Below, piece after piece: positions 17,039 to 27,716 of a DNA stretch of 64,000 nucleotides. The notes below the pieces were generated by a model that was given only the letters and a program-made list of their open reading frames with translations, ran no database searches and was not told where the DNA came from. The stretch covers positions 1,488,001 through 1,552,000 of the forward strand of contig NZ_CP085990.1 in NCBI RefSeq assembly GCF_020736705.1. The letters run 5' to 3'. Each line of letters opens with the position of its first letter. Position 1 is the first letter of the stretch. Source of the DNA: Psychrobacter sanguinis (lineage in GTDB: Bacteria; Pseudomonadota; Gammaproteobacteria; Pseudomonadales; Moraxellaceae). A program made the translations under genes and the position numbers.

Positions 17039-18229
17039 ATGGCAAAGGCCAAGTTTGAACGCAACAAGCCACACGTTAACGTTGGTACAATCGGTCACGT
17101 TGACCACGGTAAAACTACTTTAACAGCTGCTATCGCAACTGTTGCTGCAAAAACTTTTGGTGGCGAAGCCAAAGACTATGCTGCAATTGACTCAGCACCT
17201 GAAGAAAAAGCACGTGGTATTACTATTAACACTTCACACATTGAGTATGACACTGAAGCACGTCACTACGCACACGTAGACTGCCCAGGTCACGCTGACT
17301 ATGTTAAAAACATGATCACTGGTGCGGCACAGATGGACGGCGCTATCTTAGTAGTATCAGCTACTGACGGCCCAATGCCACAAACTCGTGAGCACATCTT
17401 GTTATCACGTCAGGTTGGCGTACCATACATCATGGTATTCATGAACAAATGTGACATGGTAGATGACGAAGAGTTACTAGAATTAGTAGAAATGGAAGTA
17501 CGTGAATTACTTTCAGACTATGACTTCCCAGGTGATGACACTCCAATCATCAAAGGTTCAGCACTAGAAGCGCTAAACGGTAAAGATGGTAAATACGGTG
17601 AGCCAGCAGTAATCGAATTACTACAAACTCTAGACACGTACATCCCAGAGCCAGAGCGTGACATCGATAAGCCATTCCTAATGCCTATCGAAGACGTATT
17701 CTCAATCTCAGGTCGTGGTACTGTAGTAACTGGCCGTGTTGAGTCTGGTATCGTTAAAGTTGGTGACGAGATCGAAATCGTTGGTATCAAAGACACCGTT
17801 AAAACAACTTGTACTGGTATCGAGATGTTCCGTAAGTTACTAGACGAAGGTCGTGCTGGTGAGAACTGTGGTGTACTACTACGTGGTACTAAACGTGAAG
17901 ACGTACAGCGTGGCCAAGTATTAGCTAAGCCAGGTTCAATCACTCCTCACACTAAATTTGACGCCGAAGTATACGTACTGTCAAAAGAAGAGGGTGGTCG
18001 TCACACTCCATTCCTAAACGGCTATCGTCCACAGTTCTACTTCCGTACTACTGACGTAACTGGTGCAATCCAATTACAAGACGGTACTGAAATGGTAATG
18101 CCAGGCGATAACGTTGAGATGAGCGTAGAGCTAATCCACCCAATCGCTATGGACAAAGGTTTACGTTTCGCAATTCGCGAAGGTGGCCGTACTGTAGGTG
18201 CTGGTGTTGTTGCTAACGTTAAAGACTAA
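17039..18229 (+). CDS. tuf: Elongation factor Tu
   Basis: The 396-residue GTPase delivers aminoacyl-tRNA to the ribosome. G1 is [14 protein letters not shown], the switch I region is [17 protein letters not shown]3 is [12 protein letters not shown] and G4 is [11 protein letters not shown]. Domains 2 and 3 are complete, ending [15 protein letters not shown] lies about 10 bases before ATG 17039. Codon use is strongly biased as expected for one of the most expressed genes. Position after four tRNAs marks it as the tufB-type copy; whether a second tuf exists cannot be told here. A GAAA-loop terminator follows. Confidence 0.99.
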   Translation: MAKAKFERNKPHVNVGTIGHVDHGKTTLTAAIATVAAKTFGGEAKDYAAIDSAPEEKARGITINTSHIEYDTEARHYAHVDCPGHADYVKNMITGAAQMDGAILVVSATDGPMPQTREHILLSRQVGVPYIMVFMNKCDMVDDEELLELVEMEVRELLSDYDFPGDDTPIIKGSALEALNGKDGKYGEPAVIELLQTLDTYIPEPERDIDKPFLMPIEDVFSISGRGTVVTGRVESGIVKVGDEIEIVGIKDTVKTTCTGIEMFRKLLDEGRAGENCGVLLRGTKREDVQRGQVLAKPGSITPHTKFDAEVYVLSKEEGGRHTPFLNGYRPQFYFRTTDVTGAIQLQDGTEMVMPGDNVEMSVELIHPIAMDKGLRFAIREGGRTVGAGVVANVKD

Positions 18230-18267
18230 TAACTCATATTAGTTAAAACGTAGTAAAGCAGTATGCT

Positions 18268-18300
18268 AAAAAGACCGTCTCGAAAGAGACGGTCTTTTTT
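18268..18300 (+). terminator. Intrinsic terminator of tuf
   Basis: The stem AAAAGACCGTCTC / GAGACGGTCTTTT has a GAAA tetraloop and T6 tail. Confidence 0.93.
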
Positions 18301-18513
18301 ATGTGCGCTATCTTTATAAAGAAAAAGAGAAAAGGAAGCTATCGACTAATAAAAAATAAAATAGTTAATATGAGGGATATAATTTGATCAAAATTAACTT
18401 GAGTTCAGTGCAGTAACTCCTTAAAATAGCCCCTAAAATGACTATATGTAGCCTGTTATCTCTTTGGTATCACAGTCTTTTGGAAGATTCCTAGTCAGTA
18501 TTACTCACAAGGG

Positions 18514-18541
18514 TTGCATTCCATAAAAAAGATTGTATAAT
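18514..18541 (+). promoter_or_regulatory. Promoter of tRNA-Trp / secE-nusG
   Basis: TTGCAT (18514-18519), a 16-bp spacer, then perfect TATAAT (18536-18541), 16 bp before tRNA-Trp. Confidence 0.7.
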
Positions 18542-18557
18542 AGTCAACCTTAACTAA

Positions 18558-18633
18558 AGGCGATTGGCTCAATTGGTAGAGCATCGGTTTCCAAAACCGA
18601 GGGTTGGGGGTTCGAGTCCCTCATCGCCTGCCA
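18558..18633 (+). tRNA. tRNA-Trp (anticodon CCA)
   Basis: Acceptor AGGCGAT pairs with ATCGCCT. The anticodon loop is TTCCAAA in stem TCGGT/ACCGA. The discriminator is G and CCA is encoded. Its place directly before secE is conserved in many gammaproteobacteria. Confidence 0.97.
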
Positions 18634-18770
18634 CTTATATTATAACTGTCTAAGCTTGATAGCTTTCTAAGTGTAATAGCTTTCAAAACTTAACAACACT
18701 AAGTACTCTTCTTTTACCATACAGATAGGCGGCATTCATTCTATCGTCTACGTCGTAAGGCAATTCAACT

Positions 18771-19244
18771 ATGAGCAATCAACAAGATAACCTAGAAAGT
18801 AAGGTATCTGACGCTAAGCAGGGCGCTCATAATACGTTAGGCAGAGACCTATCTGGTAAAAGCGCAGTAGAAGTTGCAAAGACCCGTTCACCAAAAGATA
18901 TGGCGTTATGGGGTATTGCTTTAGCCTCTTTGATTGGTGCAACTTTAGTTAACTATAAGTTACCTGGAATTTGGCAGCCTGCCAATGATCTATGGACTCG
19001 TATTGGTATTATTGCGGCATTGATTGTACTTGCCATTATCTGTTTGGCATTAACTAATCAAGGACGTAGCTTTAAAATCTTGTTAAAAGATGCCAGTGTT
19101 GAGTTACGCCGAGTAACCTGGCCGAGTAAGAATGAAACCATTCAATATACTTGGCAAAGTTTGTTAGTAATTGCCATCGTTGCATTTATAGTTTGGATAT
19201 TAGATAACTTCTTCACTTGGATGGTGGGTGTGTTCATCGGCTAG
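18771..19244 (+). CDS. secE: Preprotein translocase subunit SecE
   Basis: The 157-residue inner-membrane subunit clamps SecY in the Sec translocon. It has three hydrophobic helices (residues ~43-62, ~77-93, ~128-150) as in E. coli SecE. The conserved amphipathic DASVELRRVTWPSKNE precedes the last helix. The N-terminal ~40 residues are polar and longer than usual. AAGG precedes ATG 18771. It lies between tRNA-Trp and nusG, the standard order. Confidence 0.96.
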   Translation: MSNQQDNLESKVSDAKQGAHNTLGRDLSGKSAVEVAKTRSPKDMALWGIALASLIGATLVNYKLPGIWQPANDLWTRIGIIAALIVLAIICLALTNQGRSFKILLKDASVELRRVTWPSKNETIQYTWQSLLVIAIVAFIVWILDNFFTWMVGVFIG

Positions 19245-19482
19245 GTTCGATTTGAACCCTATCTATCTAGTACAAGAAGTATCAATCAGTTATAAGCATT
19301 TAAGTTTGTTGCTATAAATTAGGCTAAAAACTATAAAAAGTCGAATTATAGAAGCATAACATAATGAATAGAGAATGATCAGGGCTGGGCTTCATATAAC
19401 CTTTATCTTAATATAAGTTATATAAGCATTACAGCCTGTTTTTTTAATCAGCAATCGTTTGATTGACGTCATGGAGAAAAAT

Positions 19483-20013
19483 ATGCGCTGGTATATTGTG
19501 CAAGCATTTTCAGGTTATGAAAAGCAGGTCCAACGCTACTTGACGGATCGTATCAATCGCAGTGAATTCGCTGATAAATTCGGTGAGGTTTTAGTACCTA
19601 CTGAAGAAGTCGTTGAAATGAAAGACGGCAAAAAGCGTAAGAGTGAGCGTAAATTCTTTCCAGGCTACGTATTAGTAGAAATGGAAATGAATGATGATAC
19701 TTGGCACATCGTAAATGACTGTCCGCGTATTACGGGTTTCATTGGCGGTACGCCAGAAAATCCAGCACCTATTACTAAAGTTGAGGCCGATCGTATTTTA
19801 AATCGCCTTAAACAAAGTGAAGAAGCACCGCGTCCTAAGACTTTATTTGAGCCAGGTGAAGAAGTTCTGGTTATCGATGGACCATTTACAGATTTTAAAG
19901 GTTTGGTTGAAAAAGTAGATTACGAAAAATCGAAGTTACAACTGACCGTAAACGTATTTAACAGACCGACTCAGGTCGAATTAGAGTTTAGTAAAGTTGA
20001 AAAGTTAAGCTAA
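19483..20013 (+). CDS. nusG: Transcription termination/antitermination factor NusG
   Basis: The 176-residue protein binds RNA polymerase to suppress pausing and links it to Rho or ribosomal S10. The NGN domain ([20 protein letters not shown] to [11 protein letters not shown]) is followed by a KOW domain ([24 protein letters not shown]). The frame extends to TTG 19459 and ATG 19471, but ATG 19483 has GGAG nine bases upstream and gives the family's usual N-terminus and length. A 238-bp gap separates it from secE. Confidence 0.96.
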   Translation: MRWYIVQAFSGYEKQVQRYLTDRINRSEFADKFGEVLVPTEEVVEMKDGKKRKSERKFFPGYVLVEMEMNDDTWHIVNDCPRITGFIGGTPENPAPITKVEADRILNRLKQSEEAPRPKTLFEPGEEVLVIDGPFTDFKGLVEKVDYEKSKLQLTVNVFNRPTQVELEFSKVEKLS

Positions 20014-20145
20014 TTAGCTGACTACTAAAGCAACTGAGCTAAATATTTTACCCACCGGGGAGCGGATAGCTCTGCTTATCAACTTGCTTAAATAAAATTG
20101 GTAAGTGTGAGCAGTAAGCGTTATCACCCGTAAAGGAGAAAAATC

Positions 20146-20577
20146 ATGGCTAAGAAGATTGATGGTTACATCAAACTACAAGTGCCTGCTGGCAAAGCAA
20201 ACCCTTCACCACCGATTGGCCCTGCATTAGGTCAAAAAGGTGTGAACATCATGGCATTCTGTAAAGAGTTCAACGCAGCAACTGCTAGCATGGAACCAGG
20301 TTTGCCAATTCCTACTGAAATTACAGTATACGCTGATAAATCATTTACATTTATCATGAAGTCACCACCTGCTGCATTCTTGCTGCGTAAAGCTGCTGGT
20401 ATTGCGAAAGGTTCTGGTGTACCAAATACTACTAAAGTAGGTAAAGTTACTCGTGCACAGCTTGAAGAAATCGTGCAAACTAAAAATGCTGATTTGACCG
20501 CTGCTGACCTGGACGCTGCTGTACGTACCATCGCTGGTACTGCACGTTCAATGGGCATCGATGTGGAGGGTGTGTAA
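20146..20577 (+). CDS. rplK: 50S ribosomal protein L11
   Basis: The 143-residue L11 is complete. The N-terminal domain is [22 protein letters not shown] and the rRNA-binding C-terminal domain is present, ending [15 protein letters not shown]. It forms the GTPase-associated stalk base and is needed for RelA activation. AAAGGAG precedes the ATG. Its stop codon abuts the rplA ATG with no gap, so translation is coupled. Confidence 0.98.
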   Translation: MAKKIDGYIKLQVPAGKANPSPPIGPALGQKGVNIMAFCKEFNAATASMEPGLPIPTEITVYADKSFTFIMKSPPAAFLLRKAAGIAKGSGVPNTTKVGKVTRAQLEEIVQTKNADLTAADLDAAVRTIAGTARSMGIDVEGV

Positions 20578-21279
20578 ATGAGTAAACTTACTAAACGTCA
20601 AAAATTGATCGCTGAGCGTGTAGAAAACGAAAAGTTATACACTCTTGAAGAAGCGGTAGCCATTTTAAACGAACTTCCACCTCTTAAATTTAAAGAGTCA
20701 GTTGATATCGCTATCAACCTTGGTGTAGATCCACGTAAATCTGACCAAGTAGTTCGTGGTGCAACTAACCTACCTGCGGGTACTGGTAAAACTAAGCGTG
20801 TTGCTGTATTCGCCCAGGGCGCTGCTGCTGATGCTGCTAAAGAAGCTGGTGCAGACGTTGTAGATATGGATGATCTTGCTGAACAAGTTAAAGCGGGCAA
20901 CCTTGACTTTGACGTTGTTATTGCAGCTCCAGATGCTATGCGTGTTGTGGGTCAGCTAGGTACTATCCTAGGTCCACGTGGTTTAATGCCTAACCCTAAA
21001 GTTGGTACAGTAACGCCTAACGTTGCTGAAGCTGTAGCTAACGCTAAAGCGGGTCAAGCAACTTACCGTGTAGACAAAGCAGGTATTATCCATACGACTA
21101 TCGGTCAAGTGGGTTTCACTGTTGATCAAATCCAGCAGAACGTACAAGCATTATTAGCTGACATCCGTCGTGCTAAGCCTGCTACTTCTAAAGGTATTTA
21201 CATTAAGAAAATTACTTTATCAAGCACCATGGGTCCTGGTATCACTTTAGATCCAATCCCATACCGTATTGCTAAATAA
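20578..21279 (+). CDS. rplA: 50S ribosomal protein L1
   Basis: The 233-residue L1 protein of the large-subunit L1 stalk has conserved stretches [22 protein letters not shown] and [14 protein letters not shown]. In E. coli L1 represses translation of its own rplKA mRNA, and the same is likely here. Its ATG directly follows the rplK stop. Confidence 0.98.
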   Translation: MSKLTKRQKLIAERVENEKLYTLEEAVAILNELPPLKFKESVDIAINLGVDPRKSDQVVRGATNLPAGTGKTKRVAVFAQGAAADAAKEAGADVVDMDDLAEQVKAGNLDFDVVIAAPDAMRVVGQLGTILGPRGLMPNPKVGTVTPNVAEAVANAKAGQATYRVDKAGIIHTTIGQVGFTVDQIQQNVQALLADIRRAKPATSKGIYIKKITLSSTMGPGITLDPIPYRIAK

Positions 21280-21761
21280 TTTCTTAGTTAATTAGATAGT
21301 AATCTAATTAGGTAGAAAAATTAGAGAGTTATTCCTACTATTTAGGTAGAGGCATAACTCTCAACAAATTAAAGTTTTAAATATTAGGTCAGCTTAGCCA
21401 AAGCTATGCTGTCTAAGACCGTAGGTAGGTATGTTTGATTATGAAGTCTTGTGACTTAATAGCTCATACATACTGTTAATTGATGTCGGTGCTATTTGCT
21501 AATTTTTTAATAATAAATTTATTTAATCGTTAGCAAGTGCCTAGCATTGGCCTACGCAGACGGTGACCCAAAAAAGTTTGATCATGGGAATTAATTCGGT
21601 TTTACCAATTTGATTTCTTATTCATTCTGATAAAGGTGCCGTATTCAGCGTTACTAGAGTGGTCAGAGATTATTTACTTAATGTTTGACCGTCAGCTTTA
21701 GTAATAGAAACGTCAATTCGACATTGTGCCAACAATGTTGATGAGATCAAGGAGTCAACTC
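21280..21761 (+). promoter_or_regulatory. rplJL leader, probable L10 autoregulatory RNA
   Basis: The 482 nt separate rplA from rplJ. ACCGTAGG (21418-21425) can pair over a distance with CCTACG and the nearby ACGGT in 21551-21564. The words CTAAGACCGTAGGT and CCTACGCAGACGGTGA look like those I recall from the L10 leader (Rfam RF00557), in which L10-L12 binds its own mRNA. A hairpin (AGAGTTAT / ATAACTCT, 21325-21361) lies just after rplA without a T-run. The rplJL promoter is not clear. Confidence 0.6.
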
Positions 21762-22289
21762 ATGGCATTAACGCTAGAACAGAAACAAAAAGTTGTGGCT
21801 GAAGTGTCTGAAGTTGCTGCAAATGCTTATTCAGCAGTTGCTGCTGATTATCACGGTCTTGAAGTAGGACAGTTAACTGCTCTACGTAACCAAGCACGTG
21901 AGAAAGGTGTTGTACTTAAAGTTGTTAAAAACACGCTAGCTAAGCGTGCTTTTGAAGGTACTAGCTTTGAGTGCATGTCAGATAAGATGGTTGGCCCATT
22001 GTTACTGGCTTTTTCTACTGAAGATTTAGGTTCAGCAGCTCGTGTAATCCACGAATTTGCTAAAGAACACAAAGCTTTAGAGCCAAAGCTTGTATCAGTT
22101 GGTGGTGAGTTGTTTGGTCCTGAGGAACTTGAGCGCGTAGCTAAGCTTCCAACACGCGACGAAGCACTATCTATCTTGATGGCAACAATGAAGGCACCAG
22201 TAACCAAGCTTGCACGTACTATGAAAGAAGTACCAGGCAAGTTTGTACGTACTGTTGCAGCAGTAAAAGACGCAAAAGAAGCCGCTTAG
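21762..22289 (+). CDS. rplJ: 50S ribosomal protein L10
   Basis: The 175-residue L10 anchors L7/L12 dimers on the ribosome stalk: MALTLEQKQKVVAEVSEVA, then the conserved VVKNTLAKRAFEGT. The frame is open back to GTG 21726, but ATG 21762 has AAGGAG eight bases upstream and gives the family N-terminus. The gene follows the long leader expected for L10 feedback control and precedes rplL by 137 bp. Confidence 0.97.
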   Translation: MALTLEQKQKVVAEVSEVAANAYSAVAADYHGLEVGQLTALRNQAREKGVVLKVVKNTLAKRAFEGTSFECMSDKMVGPLLLAFSTEDLGSAARVIHEFAKEHKALEPKLVSVGGELFGPEELERVAKLPTRDEALSILMATMKAPVTKLARTMKEVPGKFVRTVAAVKDAKEAA

Positions 22290-22426
22290 TTTATAGCTGC
22301 TTAATTTATATAAGTAGGCTACTAAGTTGTTTTCGATTGGTACAGTATGACTATCGCTTAGCGGCATAACTTACTGTATTGATCTTAATTAATCCCTTTA
22401 AATTTATCAGAATATGGAGAAATCCC

Positions 22427-22804
22427 ATGGCACTATCTAGAGAAGATGTGTTAAACGCAATCGCTGAAATGTCAGTAATGGACATCGTTGAATTAATCAG
22501 CGAAATGGAAGAAAAATTCGGCGTAACAGCTGCTGCTGCTGTTGCTGCTGCACCTGCTGCTGCTGCTGGTGGCGCTGCTGCTGCTGAAGAAAAAGACGAG
22601 TTCGACGTTATTCTTGCTAGCTTCGGCGACAAGAAAGTTGGCGTAATTAAAGCAGTTCGTGAAGCTACTGGCCTAGGTCTTAAAGAAGCTAAAGAACTAG
22701 TTGAAGGCGCTCCAGCTCCTATCAAAGAAGGCGCTAACAAAGTAGAAGCAGAAGAGCTTAAGAAAAAGCTTGAAGAAGCAGGCGCTACTGTAGAACTTAA
22801 ATAA
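22427..22804 (+). CDS. rplL: 50S ribosomal protein L7/L12
   Basis: The 125-residue acidic stalk protein recruits translation GTPases. An N-terminal dimerisation helix pair is followed by an Ala-rich hinge ([21 protein letters not shown]) and the C-terminal domain ([21 protein letters not shown] to [10 protein letters not shown]). ATG 22427 with GGAG upstream is chosen over the in-frame TTG at 22379. A strong terminator follows 56 bp downstream. Confidence 0.98.
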   Translation: MALSREDVLNAIAEMSVMDIVELISEMEEKFGVTAAAAVAAAPAAAAGGAAAAEEKDEFDVILASFGDKKVGVIKAVREATGLGLKEAKELVEGAPAPIKEGANKVEAEELKKKLEEAGATVELK

Positions 22805-22860
22805 TAGATTTTTATCTGTTATGAGTTCGGTTAAGTGAGGGTTAAACCTTACTTAACCAC

Positions 22861-22896
22861 AAAGCCAACAATGTAATATGCATTGTTGGCTTTTTT
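22861..22896 (+). terminator. Terminator/attenuator between rplL and rpoB
   Basis: A 13-bp perfect stem AAAGCCAACAATG / CATTGTTGGCTTT has a 7-nt loop and T6. It is in the place where E. coli has a partial attenuator reducing rpoBC relative to ribosomal genes. Confidence 0.9.
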
Positions 22897-22915
22897 ATTG
22901 GGTAGGTATAGGTAG

Positions 22916-22944
22916 TTGCTTTTTGATAAAAGATATTGTATAAT
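22916..22944 (+). promoter_or_regulatory. Candidate dedicated rpoBC promoter
   Basis: TTGCTT (22916-22921), an exact 17-bp spacer and perfect TATAAT (22939-22944), starting 20 bp after the rplL terminator. The predicted start near 22951 leaves a ~480-nt rpoB leader. Confidence 0.6.
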
Positions 22945-23102
22945 CTCGCACTTGACCTTTTGTATTAGCCTAAATGGTTGGCAAGCGTCACGTTAATATC
23001 TTATCAACATCGGCTTAACGAACGTTTAGCGATTAATACAGACCAAGGGACAGACAATTTGCATGTTTAAAACATCGTTAGCTTCTATCCTTTTTATTTA
23101 GA

Positions 23103-23132
23103 CCTAGGTACGCTCGTGCTTGGGGTTTTTTT
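23103..23132 (+). terminator. Terminator-like hairpin inside the rpoB leader
   Basis: The stem CCTAGGTAC / GTGCTTGGG (nine pairs, three of them G-T) with loop GCTC is followed one base later by seven T's. No gene ends here, so it is either an attenuator or a weak barrier to read-through. The rest of 22945-23429 shows no reading frame. Confidence 0.5.
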
Positions 23133-23429
23133 GCATCTGTCATTTGGCATCTTTTAACCTAAATTAACTACTATTTTTTTAATAATTCGTTTTCAATAAA
23201 CCAGCAATAACCATTAGCTATTAACGTTTGTAATGGGTTTGGCGGCGTCGACACTCAAATATTGAGTCAAAGCGTCATGATTGTATGCACAACAGGCATT
23301 ATCAAAGGTCATTCTCACTGTTTCAATCTGATGATTCCTATTTAGAATTTGAGTTTAAAGTTAATTACTGACTACTTAATTTTTAAAAATGAATCATTTT
23401 TATTTTACTGTCTACTGTAAGGACTCTCG

Positions 23430-26400
23430 ATGGCATATTCCTATACTGAAAAAAAACGTATTCGCAAAAGTTTTGCCGAGTTGCCGCATGTGATGGATAT
23501 TCCGTATCTATTGGCAATTCAAGTGGATTCCTATGAGCAATTTTTGCAGGAAAATAAAAAGCCTAAAGCGCGTGAGAATACCGGCCTACAAGCTGCATTT
23601 TCATCTATTTTCCCAATCGAAAGTAACTCTAACAATGCCGAACTTCAATTCGTTGAATACTATTTAGGTGCACCAGAGTTCGATGAGCGCGAGTGTATTT
23701 CTCGTGGTTCAACGTTTGCAGCACCCCTACGTGTCAAAATCCGTTTAGTTATCAAAGACAAAGATAGCAAAGATAAAAATAGTAAAGCGGCTATTAAAGA
23801 CATTCGTGAGCAAAACGTATACATGGGTGAAATCCCATTAATGACTGCTAACGGTACCTTTATTATTAACGGTACTGAGCGTGTTATCGTGTCTCAGTTA
23901 CACCGTTCACCTGGCGTGTTCTTCGATCATGACAAAGGTAAATCTCACTCAAGCGGTAAAGTACTTTATAACGCCCGTATCATTCCTTACCGTGGGTCAT
24001 GGTTAGATTTCGAATTTGATGCTAAAGATTTAGTATTTGCTCGTATTGACCGTCGTCGTAAATTACTAGGTACGATCATTCTTCGTGCGTTAGGCATGGA
24101 TACCAATGAGATCCTAGACACTTTCTTCGAAAAAGTTTCTGTATACAAAGGCGAAGAGCAGTTTGAAATCGACTTAGTTGCTGATCGTCTACGTGGCGAG
24201 ATGGCGCAGTTCGATATTGTTTCTCCAGACGGTGAAGTACTGGTTGAGCAAGGTAAGCGTATTAACGCCCGTCGTATTCGTCAGATTGAACAGTCTGGCA
24301 TGAAAAAACTTGCTGTGCCTGATGAATATTTATATGAGCGTATTTTGGCAGAAGACATCGTTGTTAATGACGAAGTTATCGCCCGTGCTAACACGCTAAT
24401 TGACCATGAACTATTGGTTAAGCTAAGTGCATTCGAAGCCAGCGATTCAATCAAAGAGTTCAAGATTCTATTCACTAACGATATCGATCATGGTACTTAT
24501 ATCGCTGATACGCTACGTGCAGATAGCACTGGTAGCCGTGAAGAAGCGTTGATTGAAATCTATAAAGTGATGCGTCCAGGTGAGCCACCAACGATTGACA
24601 CTGCTGAAAAACTATTCGAAAGCATGTTCTTCAATGCAGACCGTTATGACTTATCTAACGTAGGTCGTATGAAGTTCAACCGTCGTTTAGGTCGTCCTTT
24701 TGAAAACACTGATGATCCAGACATTAAGCGTGAGCAAAGCGTACTAACTAAAGAAGACATCATCGATGTCCTAAAAGAGCTTATCAATATCCGTAACGGT
24801 ATTGGTGAAGTGGATGATATCGATCACTTAGGTAACCGTCGTATTCGTTCAGTAGGCGAAATGGCAGAAAACCAATTCCGTGTTGGCCTAGTACGTGTAG
24901 AGCGTGCGGTTAAAGAGCGTTTAAGCTCAGCTGAATCTGATAACTTATCACCACAAGACTTAATTAACTCTAAGCCGGTAGCTGCAGCGGTTAAAGAGTT
25001 CTTTGGTTCGAGTCAGTTGTCTCAGTTTATGGACCAAAACAACCCATTGTCTGAGATTACTCACAAACGTCGTATTTCAGCATTAGGTCCAGGTGGTTTG
25101 ACTCGTGAGCGTGCAGGCTTCGAAGTGCGTGACGTTCACAATACTCACTACGGTCGTGTGTGTCCAATTGAGACACCTGAAGGTCCAAACATTGGTCTAA
25201 TTAACTCATTAGCGACCTTTGCTAAGACTAACGAATTTGGTTTCTTAGAAACCCCATATCGTAAAGTAGTAGACGGTAAAGTAACCGATGATATCGAATA
25301 CTTATCAGCCATTGAAGAAGTAGGTACCGTTATCGCTCAGGCTGACTCTGAGTTAGATGAGAATGGTGTACTAGCTGAAGAAATGGTAATGGTACGTAGC
25401 GGTGGTGAATCAGTACGTATGCCTAGTGATAAAGTAACGCATATGGACGTATCACCAAGCCAGGTTGTGTCTGTGGCTGCCAGCTTAATTCCATTCCTTG
25501 AGCATGACGATGCTAACCGTGCACTTATGGGCTCGAACATGCAACGTCAGGCAGTACCAACTTTACGCGCTGATAAGCCGTTAGTAGGTACCGGTATGGA
25601 GCGTCACGTAGCCCGCGATTCTGGTGTTTGTGTGATCGCTCGCCGTGGTGGTGTGATTGAAGACGTAGATGCTTCTCGTATTGTTGTTCGTGTTAATGAA
25701 GAAGAGATGGCCCCTGGTGAAGCGGGTATCGATATCTATAACTTGATCAAATACACCCGTTCTAACCAAAACACTTGTATCAACCAACGCATTATTGTTA
25801 ACCAAGGCGACGCAATCGCAAGCGGTGACATTCTAGCAGACGGTCCATCAACTGACTTAGGTGAGTTGGCATTGGGTCAGAACATGCGTGTGGCATTCAT
25901 GCCATGGAACGGTTACAACTTCGAAGACTCGATTTTATTATCAGAGCGTGTGGTTAAAGAAGATCGTTTCACGACCATTCACATTCAAGAATTAACCTGT
26001 GTGGCGCGTGATACAAAGCTAGGTACTGAAGAAATTACTGCTGATATTCCGAACGTTGGTGAAGCTGCATTATCTGCGCTTGATGAGTCAGGTATTGTTT
26101 ACATCGGTGCGGAAGTAGATGCTGGTGATATCCTAGTTGGTAAAGTAACCCCTAAAGGTGAAACGCAATTAACGCCAGAAGAAAAACTTCTGAGAGCCAT
26201 CTTTGGTGAGAAAGCAGCAGACGTTAAAGATACTTCTTTACGTGTGCCAACTTCTACCAAAGGTACGGTTATTGATGTTCAAGTCTTTACCCGTGATGGC
26301 GTAGAAAAAGACGCTCGTGCTAAAGCAATCGAGAAGTCTCAGTTAGACAACTATCGTAAAGATTTAAAAGAAGAGTTACGTATCTTCGAAGAAGCAGCTC

Positions 26401-27548
26401 GTAGCCGTATTAGTCATCTATTAGATGGTAAAGCGATTAGTGGTGGTGCAGGTCTTAAGTCAGGTACGGTATTGGCAGAATCTGAACTATTAGAAATGTC
26501 TTTAGAGACCTTACTAGACATTCAACCAGTAGAAGAAGAAATCGCTGAGCGTTTAACTCAGATTCAAGAATTCTTAATCGATAAGCAAAAAGACATTGAT
26601 ACTAAGTTTGCTGAGAAAAAACGTAAGTTAACTGCGGGTGATGATCTGCAACATGGCGTACAAAAAATTGTTAAAGTTTACCTAGCGGTTAAACGTCGTA
26701 TTCAGCCTGGTGATAAGATGGCGGGTCGTCATGGTAACAAAGGTGTTGTATCCCGCATCATGCCAGTAGAAGACATGCCATATGATGAGCATGGTAACCC
26801 TGTTGATATCGTATTGAACCCACTCGGTGTACCATCACGTATGAACATCGGTCAGGTTCTTGAGACTCACTTAGGTATGGCCGCTAAAGGTCTTGGCGAC
26901 AAGATTAATGGCATGCTTAAAGCTCAAGCAGCAGTTGCTGACTTACGTGATTTCTTAGATAAGATTTACAACAAAGTGGGCGGTGAGCAAGTTGATTTAG
27001 ACAGCTTGAGCGATGAAGATATCATGGCACTTGCTAATAACTTGCGTGATGGTGTGCCTATGGGTACTGCAGTATTCGACGGCGCACGTGAAGTGCAAAT
27101 CGATGAACTGTTACAGCTTGCTGGTTTCCCAAGCTCAGGTCAGCAAACCTTATATGATGGTCGTACTGGTCAGAAATTTGACCGTCCGGTTACCGTAGGT
27201 TACATGTATATGCTGAAACTGAACCACTTGGTCGATGACAAGATGCACGCCCGTTCAACTGGCTCGTACTCATTAGTTACACAGCAGCCACTAGGTGGTA
27301 AAGCACAATTTGGTGGTCAGCGCTTCGGTGAGATGGAAGTTTGGGCACTAGAAGCATACGGCGCAACTTACACGTTGCAAGAGATGCTAACAGTGAAGTC
27401 GGACGATGTTGAAGGTCGTACGCGTATGTATAAGAACATCGTCGATGGTGAACAGTACATGGATCCAGGTATGCCTGAGTCATTCAACGTACTGACCAAA
27501 GAGATTAAGTCATTGGGTATTAATATTGAGCTAAAAGAAAGCAACTAG
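23430..27548 (+). CDS. rpoB: DNA-directed RNA polymerase subunit beta
   Basis: The 1372-residue catalytic subunit matches gammaproteobacterial length. The rifampicin region is wild-type in appearance ([20 protein letters not shown], then [20 protein letters not shown]). Conserved blocks [16 protein letters not shown] and the C-terminal clamp region ([20 protein letters not shown]) are intact. AAGGA lies before ATG 23430. It is separated from rpoC by 168 bp with no terminator, so the two are probably one transcript. Confidence 0.99.
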   Translation: MAYSYTEKKRIRKSFAELPHVMDIPYLLAIQVDSYEQFLQENKKPKARENTGLQAAFSSIFPIESNSNNAELQFVEYYLGAPEFDERECISRGSTFAAPLRVKIRLVIKDKDSKDKNSKAAIKDIREQNVYMGEIPLMTANGTFIINGTERVIVSQLHRSPGVFFDHDKGKSHSSGKVLYNARIIPYRGSWLDFEFDAKDLVFARIDRRRKLLGTIILRALGMDTNEILDTFFEKVSVYKGEEQFEIDLVADRLRGEMAQFDIVSPDGEVLVEQGKRINARRIRQIEQSGMKKLAVPDEYLYERILAEDIVVNDEVIARANTLIDHELLVKLSAFEASDSIKEFKILFTNDIDHGTYIADTLRADSTGSREEALIEIYKVMRPGEPPTIDTAEKLFESMFFNADRYDLSNVGRMKFNRRLGRPFENTDDPDIKREQSVLTKEDIIDVLKELINIRNGIGEVDDIDHLGNRRIRSVGEMAENQFRVGLVRVERAVKERLSSAESDNLSPQDLINSKPVAAAVKEFFGSSQLSQFMDQNNPLSEITHKRRISALGPGGLTRERAGFEVRDVHNTHYGRVCPIETPEGPNIGLINSLATFAKTNEFGFLETPYRKVVDGKVTDDIEYLSAIEEVGTVIAQADSELDENGVLAEEMVMVRSGGESVRMPSDKVTHMDVSPSQVVSVAASLIPFLEHDDANRALMGSNMQRQAVPTLRADKPLVGTGMERHVARDSGVCVIARRGGVIEDVDASRIVVRVNEEEMAPGEAGIDIYNLIKYTRSNQNTCINQRIIVNQGDAIASGDILADGPSTDLGELALGQNMRVAFMPWNGYNFEDSILLSERVVKEDRFTTIHIQELTCVARDTKLGTEEITADIPNVGEAALSALDESGIVYIGAEVDAGDILVGKVTPKGETQLTPEEKLLRAIFGEKAADVKDTSLRVPTSTKGTVIDVQVFTRDGVEKDARAKAIEKSQLDNYRKDLKEELRIFEEAARSRISHLLDGKAISGGAGLKSGTVLAESELLEMSLETLLDIQPVEEEIAERLTQIQEFLIDKQKDIDTKFAEKKRKLTAGDDLQHGVQKIVKVYLAVKRRIQPGDKMAGRHGNKGVVSRIMPVEDMPYDEHGNPVDIVLNPLGVPSRMNIGQVLETHLGMAAKGLGDKINGMLKAQAAVADLRDFLDKIYNKVGGEQVDLDSLSDEDIMALANNLRDGVPMGTAVFDGAREVQIDELLQLAGFPSSGQQTLYDGRTGQKFDRPVTVGYMYMLKLNHLVDDKMHARSTGSYSLVTQQPLGGKAQFGGQRFGEMEVWALEAYGATYTLQEMLTVKSDDVEGRTRMYKNIVDGEQYMDPGMPESFNVLTKEIKSLGINIELKESN

Positions 27549-27716
27549 TGTTGATAGGGTAGATACAGGGCTGGTCAATAATGGCCCTGTGTTTGTCCCA
27601 TTAGTCGTCCCCCTTTAACTCAGCCTAATTCATTGCCTTCAAACGGTAGGTTAGTGTCATTATTCAACTATAAACAATGGCCTAAACCCCGTGAACACAT
27701 ATAACGGAGAAGCAAC

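Noticed and set aside
17518..17943. A 141-residue minus-strand frame
   Set aside because: Shadow of tuf caused by strong codon bias; no independent signals.
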